Assembly (NCBI GenBank): GCA_035529695.1
Contig: DATKWD010000165.1
Location: 1 to 64,000, forward strand
Direction: 5' to 3'
Source: DATKWD01 sp035529695
GTDB lineage: Bacteria; Actinomycetota; Acidimicrobiia; Acidimicrobiales; Salinilacustritrichaceae
Length of the DNA stretch: 64,000 bases
Shown piece after piece: positions 27,024-36,172 of this stretch. The notes under the pieces were generated by a model, which searched no databases, was not told the origin of the DNA, and saw nothing but the letters and a program-made list of their open reading frames with translations. The first letter of the stretch is position 1. Each line of letters opens with the position of its first letter. The translations under genes and the position numbers were made by a program.

Positions 27024-30000
27024 GTGGCCACCGAGTCCTACGAGCTGACCGACCGGTACCTGGCCGACGATGGTCAGGTCTTCCTCACCGGCATCCAGGC
27101 GCTGGCCCGGCTCCCACTCGACGTCCTCCGAGCTGATCGCCGCGCGGGGCTGCGCACCGCCGCGTTCATCTCGGGCTACCAGGGCTCGCCATTGGGTGGG
27201 TACGGCGGCGCGGTCGAGGAGGCTGCTCGCCTCGCACCCGATCTGCCCGTCACCGTGCAGCCCGGGCTCAACGAGGAGCTCGCTGCCAGTTCGGTGATGG
27301 GGTCGCAGCTCGCGATGACACAACCCGATGCCCGCTATGACGGGGTGCTCGGCATCTGGTACGGCAAGGCGCCCGGCGTGGACCGTGCGGCAGACGCGCT
27401 CCGCCACGCGGTCTACTCGGGAACCTCACCGCACGGAGGGGTGGTCGCGATCGTGGGCGACGACCCGGCCGCGAAGAGCTCGACGGTCCCGTCGTCCTCG
27501 GCAGGTCTGTTGTTCGACATGCACGTGCCCGTGCTGTATCCGGGCGATGCGGGCGAGGCCCTGCTGCTCGGCAGGCACGCGGCAACACTTTCTCGGACCA
27601 CGGGTCTGTGGGCTGCGGTGAAGATCGTGGCCGACGTCGCCGATGCAACGGCTTCGGTCGAGCTCCGAGCCGACGGCTTCGACCCGGTGATCCCCACGGT
27701 CGACGGCACCACCTACGTGCACCACCCCGACGGTCGCCTGCTCACGCCTCACACCCTCGAACTCGAGCAGGAGATCATCGAGGTCCGGTACGAGCTCGCA
27801 ACCCGCTATGCCTCGGCCAATCGTCTCAACGAGATCGCGGTTGCCTCGGAGCATGCATGGATCGGGATCCTTTCATCGGGGATCACCTATCGGGAGGTGC
27901 GAGAAGCGCTCGGTCGCCTCGGTCTGCGAACCGACGACGAAGTCAGTGCCGCCGGAGTCCGGCTCCTCAAGATGGGAATGCCGCTTCCGTTCGATCCCGA
28001 GACCGTCCGAGACTTCGCGGCCGGGCTCGACGAGATCTTCGTGGTCGAGGAGAAGTCGCCGAATCTCGAGTCCCTGGTGAAGGACGCGTTGTATGCGTCG
28101 GCCGTGCGTCCGCGAGTCGTCGGCAAGTTCGACGATTCAGGTGCACGTCTGGTGCCGATGCACGGTGCGCTCGACGCCGACAGTGTCGCGCCGCTGCTCC
28201 GGCGGCGGCTCGGTGCACGGCTCGGGACTCGGTTGATTCCTGAGCCGCCGCGGCCGCGTGAGCACATCCCGCTCACCGTCACCCGGACGCCCTTCTACTG
28301 CTCGGGGTGCCCGCACAACCGCAGTACCGAGGTGCCCGAGGGCGCGCTGGTGGGCGCCGGGATCGGATGTCACACCATGGCGCTGCTCATGGACCCCGAC
28401 CGGGTCGGCGACATCGCGGGGATCACGTGTATGGGCAACGAGGGTGCGCAGTGGATCGGGATGTCACCGTTCGTCGAGCGCGCCCATTTCTTCCAGAACG
28501 TGGGTGACGGGACCTACTTCCACAGTGCGCAGCTGGCGGTGCAGGCGGCCATCGCCGCCGGGGTCCGCATGACCTACAAGCTGCTCTACAACGGCACGGT
28601 GGCCATGACCGGCGGTCAGGTCCCCGAAGGGCAGCTGCCGGTCGCGACCGTGGCGAAGATCCTGCGTCTGCAGGGGGTGAGCCGTATCATCATCACCGCC
28701 GAGGAGCCCGAGCGGTACCACCGGGTCGAGCTGCCCGACCGGACCGACGTGTGGGGTCGCGAACGCCTGATCGAGGCGCAGGAGGCGCTGGCAGAGGTCG
28801 ACGGCGTCACGGTGCTCATCCACGACCAGGCGTGTGCAGCCGAGGCGCGACGGGCCCGCAAGCGCGGGCTTGTCGCGACGCCGCGACAACGCGTCGTCAT
28901 CAACGAGCGACTCTGCGAGGGATGCGGCGACTGCGGTCAGGTCAGCAACTGCCTGAGCGTCGAGCCGGTCGAAACCTTCTTCGGCCGCAAGACGCGCATC
29001 AACCAGACGACCTGCAATCTCGACTACTCGTGCCTCGAGGGCGACTGCCCGTCCTTCATGACCGTGACCGCAGTCGAGCCGGGTGGGGTGGCACGACTAC
29101 TCGACCGGCTCCGCGGCCCCCGCAACGACGTGGCCGACGAGCGCACCGACGCGGCCGATCCGCCGTCGGACCTCCCGAGTCCGACCCCGATGGTTCCGCA
29201 GGACGATTTCGCGATGCGGATCACCGGGATCGGGGGCACGGGCGTCGTGACTTCGGCCCAGGTCCTCGGAACCGCCGCCATGCTCGACGGGTTCGAAGTG
29301 CGCGGTCTCGACCAGATCGGGTTGTCGCAGAAGGCAGGCCCGGTCGTCAGCGATCTTCGCCTGTCACGTCACGGTGCGACCGCCACCAATCGGCTGGGTG
29401 AGGGGCAAGCTGACCTCCTCCTCGCGTTCGACCAGCTCGTGGCCGCGTCGGACAAGGGGCTTCTGACCTGCGATGCCGCTCGGACGACCGTGGTCGGATC
29501 GACGTCGGACTCGCCGACCGGGGCCATGATCACGCACCACGATCTCGTCCCGGAGAACCCCGACGAACTGGCGGCACGGATCGCTGGCATGACGAGGTCT
29601 GACGTCCAGCACTGGTTCGACGCCGAGGCAGCGACCTCGGACCTGTTGGGACGCTCGACCACCGCCAACGTCTTCGTCATCGGCATGGCTGTGCAAGCCG
29701 GGTGCGTTCCGGTGGCGCCCGAACGGATCGAGGAAGCGATCGCGCTCAACGGCGTGGCCGTCGGTTCGAACGTCGCGGCGTTCCGCTGGGGCCGTTGTGC
29801 CGTGGCCGATCCCGAGCGTCTCGAAGTGGCCCGAGCCGCCTCGAACCCAGACCCGGACCTCCGCGCGACCACGATCGGTGAGCAGATCGCATCGATGACG
29901 CTCGACGCCGAGGTGCGAGCGGTGGTGGCGAGGCTGGCCGACGAGGTCGAGCGGTGGGGAGACCACGGCGACCGCACGACCTACCTCGCGCGGCTGGAGC

Positions 30001-30530
30001 ACGTCGCGATCGCCGAGCGGGCGACTGGCGTCGACTCGTCCGCTCTGCTCGAGGCCACTGCACGAGGGCTGCACAAGCTCACCACCTACAAGGACGAGTA
30101 CGAGGTCGCTCGGCTGATGGTCGACTCGGCCGCCGAAGAAGCGGTCGCGCGGGCCGGTGTCGCGCGCGCCGCGGTGGCATGGAAGCTGCATCCGCCCTTG
30201 CTGCGCACGGCGGGGATGCAGCGGAAGATCTCGATCAGCACCCGGTATGCGCCGGCGATGCGGGTTCTCGCCCGTGCCAAGGCGCTGCGCGGCTCGTTGC
30301 TCGATCCGTTCCGGTGGGCCGAGGTCCGTTGCGTCGAGCGACGCCTCGCCGGCGAGTACTGGAGCGCGATCGAAGCCGTGTTGCCCGGGCTCGACGCCCA
30401 CTCGATTCCGGCGGCGGTTCGGATCGCCGAACTCGCACAGCTCGTGCGCGGCTACGAGAGCATCAAGCTGGCCAACGTCGAGCGCTTCCGCGGCGCGCTG
30501 GCCGAAGCGGCGCGCGCCGACGTTCGCTGA
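27024..30530 (+). CDS. Fused indolepyruvate ferredoxin oxidoreductase (IorA-IorB type)
   Basis: 1168 aa from GTG 27024 (GGGGGAAG upstream). TPP- and iron-sulfur-dependent oxidoreductase converting arylpyruvates or other 2-oxo acids to acyl-CoA while reducing ferredoxin. N-terminal pyrimidine-binding part (FISGYQGSPLGGY), TPP domain with GDGTYFHSA, Cys cluster CEGCGDCGQVSNC with a following CNLDYSCLEGDC, then the gamma/beta domain (ITGIGGTGVVTSAQVLG) and a C-terminal helical extension. Alpha, beta and gamma functions lie in one chain, as in many aerobic bacteria. Divergent from the thiolase. Confidence 0.88.
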   Translation: MATESYELTDRYLADDGQVFLTGIQALARLPLDVLRADRRAGLRTAAFISGYQGSPLGGYGGAVEEAARLAPDLPVTVQPGLNEELAASSVMGSQLAMTQPDARYDGVLGIWYGKAPGVDRAADALRHAVYSGTSPHGGVVAIVGDDPAAKSSTVPSSSAGLLFDMHVPVLYPGDAGEALLLGRHAATLSRTTGLWAAVKIVADVADATASVELRADGFDPVIPTVDGTTYVHHPDGRLLTPHTLELEQEIIEVRYELATRYASANRLNEIAVASEHAWIGILSSGITYREVREALGRLGLRTDDEVSAAGVRLLKMGMPLPFDPETVRDFAAGLDEIFVVEEKSPNLESLVKDALYASAVRPRVVGKFDDSGARLVPMHGALDADSVAPLLRRRLGARLGTRLIPEPPRPREHIPLTVTRTPFYCSGCPHNRSTEVPEGALVGAGIGCHTMALLMDPDRVGDIAGITCMGNEGAQWIGMSPFVERAHFFQNVGDGTYFHSAQLAVQAAIAAGVRMTYKLLYNGTVAMTGGQVPEGQLPVATVAKILRLQGVSRIIITAEEPERYHRVELPDRTDVWGRERLIEAQEALAEVDGVTVLIHDQACAAEARRARKRGLVATPRQRVVINERLCEGCGDCGQVSNCLSVEPVETFFGRKTRINQTTCNLDYSCLEGDCPSFMTVTAVEPGGVARLLDRLRGPRNDVADERTDAADPPSDLPSPTPMVPQDDFAMRITGIGGTGVVTSAQVLGTAAMLDGFEVRGLDQIGLSQKAGPVVSDLRLSRHGATATNRLGEGQADLLLAFDQLVAASDKGLLTCDAARTTVVGSTSDSPTGAMITHHDLVPENPDELAARIAGMTRSDVQHWFDAEAATSDLLGRSTTANVFVIGMAVQAGCVPVAPERIEEAIALNGVAVGSNVAAFRWGRCAVADPERLEVARAASNPDPDLRATTIGEQIASMTLDAEVRAVVARLADEVERWGDHGDRTTYLARLEHVAIAERATGVDSSALLEATARGLHKLTTYKDEYEVARLMVDSAAEEAVARAGVARAAVAWKLHPPLLRTAGMQRKISISTRYAPAMRVLARAKALRGSLLDPFRWAEVRCVERRLAGEYWSAIEAVLPGLDAHSIPAAVRIAELAQLVRGYESIKLANVERFRGALAEAARADVR

Positions 30531-30532
30531 GG

Positions 30533-31120
30533 TCAGCCGAGAGGGGTCTCGGGTGGCGCCTGCGGAGCGAAGAGGTCGCGAAGGCGCGACTCGAAGTGCT
30601 CGAGCGGCTCACTGCGGAATTCGGGGTCGAAGGCCGGCGAGTCGTACTTCGCGCAGAACTCCTCGGTGTGGTCGAACCACGGGGAGTCCTTGAAGATGTC
30701 CCGGGTGTTGGGGTCGAGACCGATGTGGTGCCAGAAGTAGTACCCCTGGAAGACGCCGTGATTCGCGACCATGAAGTGGTTCGCCTCGCTCACCCGACCC
30801 TTGATCATCGACGCGGCGATCTCGGGGTGGTTGTACGGCGCCAGGGTGTCGCCGATGTCGTGCAGGAGCGCACACATGACGTACTCGTCGTCGCGGCCAT
30901 CGCGTTCGGCGCGAGTGGCGGTCTGGAGGCTGTGCTCGAGGCGGTTGACGGGGAACCCGCCGTGATCGGACTCGAGGCTGCGCAAGAGCATGAGCGCGTG
31001 TTCGGCCACCATCTGCTGGGTGACCTCGAGCTGCGGGACGATGAGTGCCCAGTCCTCCTTGGTGGAGTTCTGAAAGCTGGTGAACGTGGCTCGGGTCTTG
31101 CCTTCGGCGATGTCGGTCAT
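30533..31120 (-). CDS. HD-domain protein, PhnZ-like
   Basis: 195 aa from ATG at 31118-31120. HD signature: LEHSLQTATRAERDGRDDEYVMCALLHDIGD gives H..HD metal ligands, with a further His in ASMIKGRVSEANHFMVANHGVFQGYY. The ending SPAFDPEFRSEPLEHFE and overall length match the HD-domain oxygenases of phosphonate breakdown (PhnZ) and close relatives, which use a mixed-valence di-iron centre. No PhnY-like partner is adjacent, so the substrate is open and a plain phosphohydrolase is possible. It ends 3 bases after the IOR gene, convergent. Confidence 0.7.
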   Translation of the reverse strand: MTDIAEGKTRATFTSFQNSTKEDWALIVPQLEVTQQMVAEHALMLLRSLESDHGGFPVNRLEHSLQTATRAERDGRDDEYVMCALLHDIGDTLAPYNHPEIAASMIKGRVSEANHFMVANHGVFQGYYFWHHIGLDPNTRDIFKDSPWFDHTEEFCAKYDSPAFDPEFRSEPLEHFESRLRDLFAPQAPPETPLG

Positions 31121-31183
31121 GGTTGCTCCTCGACGGCGGGCGTCAGCTCATCGTAGGGGAGCGCATCGCCTAGCGTTCGAGTC

Positions 31184-31558
31184 GTGGGCAGCACCCGGCG
31201 ACTGGTCTTCGTCTACGACGTCGATGCGTCCCCGGTCGCGCTCCTCGGGGACCTTGGTGCCCGAATCATCACGGGTCATCCCGACTGCCGACTCCGCGAC
31301 CTGACCTTCGGCCGCATCTTGAAGGATCGGTCGTGGAAGACGTTCGTCGGCGGCCTGCCATGCGAAGTCGACTTCGAGCTGCGATCGACGTTCCGAAAGA
31401 GGCCCGATGTGCCTCGGTCCGCAACGTTTCCGGCCGTCTACCTCGACGCACCGGCGGGCCTCATCGAAGTCATCACCAGCAAGGAACTCGACGACCTCGA
31501 CGACCTCGATGGCCTTCGGTCGCTCGTGTCGGGCGTGGTGGAGGGTCTCGGTCGCTGA
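31184..31558 (+). CDS. Conserved hypothetical protein (124 aa)
   Basis: From GTG 31184. It opens VFVYDVDASPVALLGDLGARIITGH and continues DCRLRDLTFGRILKDRSWKTFV, the layout of a small conserved family whose members begin VYNADSG and have a C-x-LC-x-LTYG segment; here the Cys pair is mostly lost (CRLRDLTFG). No catalytic residue can be named. The C-terminus is Asp/Leu-rich. It is divergent from the HD-domain gene with a 63-bp gap. Confidence 0.55.
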   Translation: MGSTRRLVFVYDVDASPVALLGDLGARIITGHPDCRLRDLTFGRILKDRSWKTFVGGLPCEVDFELRSTFRKRPDVPRSATFPAVYLDAPAGLIEVITSKELDDLDDLDGLRSLVSGVVEGLGR

Positions 31559-31568
31559 GGGGGAGTCC

Positions 31569-32252
31569 CTACCCGAGTTCGTCGTGGAGGAACTCGGTGA
31601 CCTGCGGCCAGATGCGCTCGGCGAGCGCTTCGTCGTAGTTGCCGAGCGCGTCGTGGTCGGCCATGAATGCGTGGCCACTCCCGGGGTGCACGGTGAGGAC
31701 GACGTCCTTGCCGAGCCCTTGGAGCTTGTCTTGGAGCGCTGCGGCCGCGTCGGGCCCGAAGAAGTCGTCGTGTTCGGCCATGTGGCCCCTGACCTTGGCC
31801 GTGAGGCCGCTCCAGTCGGGCTCGCCGTCGCCGCTGGGGAAGCCGTAGAAGGGCACTGCGGCGGCCACCTTGTCGCCACGGAGCGCTGCGAGCAAGAAGG
31901 TGAGCATGCCGCCCATGCAGAAGCCGACGACCCCGATCGCGTCGCCGGTGGTGGCGTCGTGGGCGGCGAGGAAGTCGACCGCCCCGCTCATGTCTCGGGC
32001 TGCACGGTCGGGCGGGAGGGCCGTCATCAGCTGGCCGGCCTTGTCCATCTCGTCGTGTGCGGCCAACTCGCCGTGGTACAGGTCGGGGGCCAGCGCGACG
32101 AAGCCGTTCTCCGCCAGCCGATCGGCCATCTTCTTGATGCCAGGATCGAGCCCCCACCACTCCTGGACGACCACGACGCCCGGACCCGACCCCGATGGGG
32201 GCGTCGCGACGTAGCCGCGTGCGGTGTTCCCGTTGGATGCGAACTCGACCAT
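31569..32252 (-). CDS. Dienelactone hydrolase family protein
   Basis: 227 aa from ATG 32250-32252; another ATG at 32259-32261 is possible. Alpha/beta hydrolase with Cys nucleophile: GFCMGGMLTF at residue 112, Asp in EHDDFFGPD and His in PGSGHAFM, the Cys-Asp-His triad of dienelactone hydrolases. It opens MVEFASNGNTARGYVATP and VVVVQEWWGLD, as in ClcD-like proteins. Usual role: ring-cleavage lactone hydrolysis in haloaromatic degradation, though many family members are general esterases. It sits among unrelated genes, so pathway is unclear. Confidence 0.85.
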   Translation of the reverse strand: MVEFASNGNTARGYVATPPSGSGPGVVVVQEWWGLDPGIKKMADRLAENGFVALAPDLYHGELAAHDEMDKAGQLMTALPPDRAARDMSGAVDFLAAHDATTGDAIGVVGFCMGGMLTFLLAALRGDKVAAAVPFYGFPSGDGEPDWSGLTAKVRGHMAEHDDFFGPDAAAALQDKLQGLGKDVVLTVHPGSGHAFMADHDALGNYDEALAERIWPQVTEFLHDELG

Positions 32253-32283
32253 GGCTGCCATGGCATCCGAAGCTACACCCAGG

Positions 32284-32601
32284 TCAGTCGTCGAGGTCGA
32301 CGACCTCGTAGCTCCAGAGCTCCGACGACGTCGACACCGGACCACCATGCGCCGCCGGCTTGTCGGCGTTCTGGTGCCCGTGCTGGAACGCCCGCGACTC
32401 GACCCAGGCGTCGAAGCTCTCGACGTCGGCCCAACGGGTGATCACGAGCCACTCGGAGCGGTCGTCAGTCGGCTTGAGGAGTTCGAACCCCTCGAAGCCC
32501 GGTTGTCCGTCGACAGCGCCGGCGCGAGCGGCGAAGCGGCGGGCGAGTTCGTCGCCTGCCTCGGCAGGGACGGTGATGGCGTTGATGCGGATGACGGTCA
32601 C
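32284..32601 (-). CDS. MhuD-like haem-degrading monooxygenase
   Basis: 105 aa from GTG 32599-32601. Single ferredoxin-like antibiotic-monooxygenase domain: RINAITVPAEAGDELARRFA, GFEGFELLKPTDDR, WLVITRWADVESFDAWV and a final FQHGH. This is the layout of mycobacterial MhuD and IsdG: Asn in the first strand, Trp in the third and the haem-ligand His after it are all in place. It would open haem to recover iron. I see no haem transport genes nearby, so an alternative substrate remains possible. Confidence 0.75.
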   Translation of the reverse strand: MTVIRINAITVPAEAGDELARRFAARAGAVDGQPGFEGFELLKPTDDRSEWLVITRWADVESFDAWVESRAFQHGHQNADKPAAHGGPVSTSSELWSYEVVDLDD

Positions 32602-32647
32602 CCCGTCATCGTGGCACTGAAGGGGAGCCGAAGGCAGATCGCGCGTC

Positions 32648-34870
32648 TCAGACCGCGACGGGAGGCTGGTCGATCCTGGAGCGCAGCAGCTCTGCCATCT
32701 CGTCGATCGCGACAGGTCGGCCCAGCAGGAAGCCCTGGCCGAATCGGCAACCGGCAGCCGCGAGTGTCGCGAGCTGCTCCTCGGTCTCGATCCCCTCGGC
32801 GACCACGCTGAGCTGCATCGACTCGCCGAGCTGCAGCACCGTGTCGACCAGCGCGGCATCGCTCACGTCCTGTTCGCCACTGCCGTGCACGAAGCTCCGG
32901 TCGATCTTGAGCATGTCGAGCGGAATCCACCGGAGCGACGCGAGCGATGCCTGTCCGGTCCCGAAGTCGTCGATCGCGATCTTGGCGCCGAGCTCTCTCA
33001 GCCGGGTGAGGGTCTCGACGGCCTGGTCGGTCTCGACGATGGCGACGGCCTCGGTGATCTCGAGGACGAGCCGACCGAGGTTGAAATCGGTGGTTGCGGC
33101 GTCCTCGAGCAACACCCGGAGCAGGTCTGGGTTCCCCAGCGTCGACGCCGACAGGTTGACGTGGAGCTCGACGAGGTGACCCGCGTCGGCTCGGGCGATG
33201 TCGGCCATCGCGCGACGTCGTACGAAGCGGTCGAGCTCGCACGCCAAGCCTGCCTTCTCGGCCGAGGCGACGAAGGCTTCGGGGAGCATGGCGCCGAGCT
33301 CGGGGTGGGTCCATCGGCACAACGCCTCGACGGCGACGATGCCTCGCGGCTCGTCGAGCGTGCAGATCGGTTGGTAGAGGACCGTGAGACCCTCGCCGCT
33401 CGAGAACGCCGCACTGAGGTCTTCGGCCATCGCTCGACCGTCGAGGAACTCCTCGGCCAGCCCCGGCCGGTGCGCCACGGCCATGTTCTTTCCCTGTGCC
33501 TTGGCGGCATAGAGCGCGACGTCGGCGTCGTGGAACATGTGGTCGACCGTGGTGGTCTCGGGCGTCCCGGTCGCGTAGCCGATCGAGGCGCTGACCGTGG
33601 CGGTGGCGGCGCCGATCTGCACGGGCTGGTTCAGGACTGCTCCGATCCGTTCGGAAAGGGCCTGGGCGGCTGCGATGCCACGGGTCCCACGCATCATCAC
33701 TGCGAACTCGTCGCCGCCCAGCCGCACCGCGACATCGCTCGGCCGGACCAGGCGGCCGAGGCGTTCCGCGATGGCCACGAGGAGTTCGTCGCCGACCATG
33801 TGGCCGAGCGTGTCGTTGATCCGTTTGAAGTCGTCGAGGTCGATCAGGAGCAGCGACACGGCTTGGCCGGCCCGCTTCGGATCGAGCGCGGCAGACAACT
33901 CCTGCATCAAGCGGCGACGGTTGGCGAGCTGGGTCAGGTCGTCGTGGTGAGCGTCGTGGGCGAGGCGCCGTGTCCGATTGGCTCGGGCGGTGACATCGCG
34001 ACAGACGATGAACGAGTAGCCGAGCTCGCCGACATCGGTCAGCGCCGCCTCGACCCATCGCCCGGGCTCATCGGCGACCTCGAACTCGCAGGTCTGGCCA
34101 CCGGTCAGCACCTCGAGGGCGGTCTGTTCCTCGGGCCCGGAGGCGAGCAGGTCGCTGAAGCGCGAGCCGATGAACTCCTCGGCGCCGAGCCCGAAGATCA
34201 GTTCAGCGGACTCGTTGCCGCTCAGGATGAAGCCCTTTCGACTGATGGTCAGCATCCCGTCATGAGAGGAGTCGACCACCTTCTGGATGGCGCTGCGCTG
34301 TTGCTGGAGCCGGTGGATCATCGTCCCGACACCCCAACCGAGGATGAGGAAGACCCCGAAACGGTGCAACAGCGGTTCGAGCTCGAATTGGATTCCGGCC
34401 CGCTGCTGGACCTCAGCGGTCCACAGCGCAGTGGTGAGGCCCATCCAGGTGCCCGCGATGATGCCGCCTCGCCGTCCCCAACGAGCACCTTCGAAGACCA
34501 CGAGCAGCGCAGTGGTCCAGACGATGTCGTTCGGATCCGACAGCGCATTGGTGAGCATCAGCGTGATGATCATGCCGTCGAACACGAATGAGGCGAGACC
34601 GAAGAAGGGACGGTTGGTCCACTCGCGAGGTGCGACCATGCCGAGAACCGAGCCGAGGCAGAGAGCGCAACCGATCAGGACCGTCAGCGTGGCGTCGTCG
34701 CCCGGCTGGACGATCGCCCCCATGACGAAGAACACGGCGGCCGCGCACCGGGCGAGCGCGATGAGGCGGTCGAAGGCCGCGCTGCGTTCGAGCACCGACA
34801 GGTCGAGATTGTCGGTGCGTCTCGCCTCTCGCTCATCGCTCGCCGCACGCATCGAGAGGGTTCTCGGCAC
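32648..34870 (-). CDS. Membrane PAS-GGDEF-EAL protein
   Basis: 740 aa from GTG 34868-34870 (an ATG 18 bases later is possible). N-terminal region of about six hydrophobic segments (VLIGCALCLGSVLGMV, LASFVFDGMIITLML, GVFLILGWGVGTM), a PAS domain (VVDSSHDGMLTISRKGFILS), GGDEF (RLGGDEF with RxxD site RPSD upstream) and EAL (LYQPICT, VEALCRW, NLSAS, EITEAVAI, IDDFGTG, KIDRSF, EGIETEEQ). Both enzyme domains look active, so it may switch between making and breaking c-di-GMP depending on the sensed signal. It is the second such protein within 11 kb. Confidence 0.88.
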   Translation of the reverse strand: MPRTLSMRAASDEREARRTDNLDLSVLERSAAFDRLIALARCAAAVFFVMGAIVQPGDDATLTVLIGCALCLGSVLGMVAPREWTNRPFFGLASFVFDGMIITLMLTNALSDPNDIVWTTALLVVFEGARWGRRGGIIAGTWMGLTTALWTAEVQQRAGIQFELEPLLHRFGVFLILGWGVGTMIHRLQQQRSAIQKVVDSSHDGMLTISRKGFILSGNESAELIFGLGAEEFIGSRFSDLLASGPEEQTALEVLTGGQTCEFEVADEPGRWVEAALTDVGELGYSFIVCRDVTARANRTRRLAHDAHHDDLTQLANRRRLMQELSAALDPKRAGQAVSLLLIDLDDFKRINDTLGHMVGDELLVAIAERLGRLVRPSDVAVRLGGDEFAVMMRGTRGIAAAQALSERIGAVLNQPVQIGAATATVSASIGYATGTPETTTVDHMFHDADVALYAAKAQGKNMAVAHRPGLAEEFLDGRAMAEDLSAAFSSGEGLTVLYQPICTLDEPRGIVAVEALCRWTHPELGAMLPEAFVASAEKAGLACELDRFVRRRAMADIARADAGHLVELHVNLSASTLGNPDLLRVLLEDAATTDFNLGRLVLEITEAVAIVETDQAVETLTRLRELGAKIAIDDFGTGQASLASLRWIPLDMLKIDRSFVHGSGEQDVSDAALVDTVLQLGESMQLSVVAEGIETEEQLATLAAAGCRFGQGFLLGRPVAIDEMAELLRSRIDQPPVAV

Positions 34871-34919
34871 TCCGGCGGCCCGACTTGAAGCGGGATCGAA
34901 CGCCGGTGACCGATGCGCC

Positions 34920-35351
34920 TCAGCGGCTCGTCAGGGCCTCGGCTGCTGCCTTCACCGCCGCCGCTCGTACCGACCCGAATCCGGGAACGCGGGCGAGGTC
35001 GGCGACCCCAGCAGCCGCCACTGATCGGATCTCGGTGAAGCCGTGATCGGCAAGCACGCTCGCAGTCGCCGGGCCGACCCCTGCGATGTCATCCAGCGGC
35101 CTTCGTTGCGGCGCGGCCGAGCCTGATCTCGTCGGAGGCCGGCTCCGCGGTTCCTGACCGAACAAGGTGAGGTCGATGACCTGATCGGGTTGGACGTCCC
35201 GGTAGTGATGCTCGAGGAGTCGGAGGGAGTCAGCGAGCGACCAGCCAGTGCGTCGCGAGATCTGAGGGCGTCGATCGACGCGCGAGGCTTCGTCGCCCAG
35301 ACCGGACCGTCTCTTGACGTGCCCACCACGCGAACGCTCCCTCAGCCTCAT
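34920..35351 (-). CDS. Helix-hairpin-helix domain protein
   Basis: 143 aa from ATG 35349-35351 with GGAGGAG upstream. The N-terminal half is Arg-rich. The C-terminal half is tandem HhH: LDDIAGVGPATASVLADHGF and DLARVPGFGSVRAAAVKAAA, like the DNA-binding tails of RecA-associated or UvrC/ligase-like proteins. It likely binds DNA non-specifically. It precedes the msrA gene in the same direction with a 41-bp gap carrying a small inverted repeat around the msrA stop. Confidence 0.6.
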   Translation of the reverse strand: MRLRERSRGGHVKRRSGLGDEASRVDRRPQISRRTGWSLADSLRLLEHHYRDVQPDQVIDLTLFGQEPRSRPPTRSGSAAPQRRPLDDIAGVGPATASVLADHGFTEIRSVAAAGVADLARVPGFGSVRAAAVKAAAEALTSR

Positions 35352-35392
35352 GAACCACTCCTCCGCCTCGCCAAGCCTGACACAATACCACT

Positions 35393-36094
35393 CTAAGTGG
35401 TCGGCTGCTTTTGGTCCGTGTCAACTTGCCGCGTCGACGAATCGGAGGCCTCGACCAGTGGGTCACCGGTGCACACGCCGGTGCCGCCGATTCCGCAGTA
35501 GCCCATCGGATTCTTGGCGAGGTACTGCTGGTGGTAGTCCTCCGCGTAGAAGAAGTCGGGCGCGTCGAGGATCTCGGTCGTGATCTCGCCGTACCCGGCC
35601 GCAGCGAGGTTGGCCTGGTAGCTGTCCTGCGACGCGAGCGCGGCGACGCGCTGGGCCTCGGAGGTGGTGTAGATCCCCGAGCGGTACTGGCTCCCGATGT
35701 CGTTGCCCTGGCGCATGCCCTGCGTCGGGTCATGTGATTCCCAGAACACCGTGAGCAGCGTGTCGTAGCTGACCTTCGCCGGGTCGTACGCGACCAGTAC
35801 GACCTCGTTGTGGCCGGTCCTGCCCGAGCACACCTCTTCGTAGGTCGGGTTCGGCGTGAACCCGGCTGCGTAGCCGACTGCGGTCGTCACCACGCCTTCG
35901 GTCTCCCAGAACTTCCGCTCGGCACCCCAGAAACATCCGAGACCGAAGATCGCGATCTCGATGCCGTCGGCCCAAGGGCCGGTCAGCGGTGCGCCGTTCA
36001 CGTAGTGGGCGGACGGGACGGGCATCTTCGACGAGCGGCCGGCAAGGGCTTCGGCAGGATCGGGCATCTGAGACTTGTCGCGACGGAAGAACAT
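35393..36094 (-). CDS. msrA: Peptide methionine sulfoxide reductase A
   Basis: 233 aa from ATG 36092-36094. Repairs methionine-S-sulfoxide using thioredoxin. Catalytic Cys54 in FGLGCFWGAE, the family GHNEVV, TQGMRQGNDIGSQYRS and EDYHQQYL motifs are present; resolving Cys residues are in the C-terminal MGYCGIGGTGVC. The 40-residue N-terminal part is of the longer actinobacterial/E. coli type. It is transcribed away from the PIG-L gene. Confidence 0.93.
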   Translation of the reverse strand: MFFRRDKSQMPDPAEALAGRSSKMPVPSAHYVNGAPLTGPWADGIEIAIFGLGCFWGAERKFWETEGVVTTAVGYAAGFTPNPTYEEVCSGRTGHNEVVLVAYDPAKVSYDTLLTVFWESHDPTQGMRQGNDIGSQYRSGIYTTSEAQRVAALASQDSYQANLAAAGYGEITTEILDAPDFFYAEDYHQQYLAKNPMGYCGIGGTGVCTGDPLVEASDSSTRQVDTDQKQPTT

Positions 36095-36172
36095 GACCCG
36101 AGGCTACGTGCCGTGACACGGAGTGCGCGCCGCACGTCCCAGGTGTTCATCGCCTCGTTACCCTCATCGGCC

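Noticed and set aside
35387..35401. Inverted repeat ACCACT-CTA-AGTGGT centred on the msrA stop codon
   Set aside because: Only six-base arms with a three-base loop and no T-run; could be chance. Not called as a terminator.
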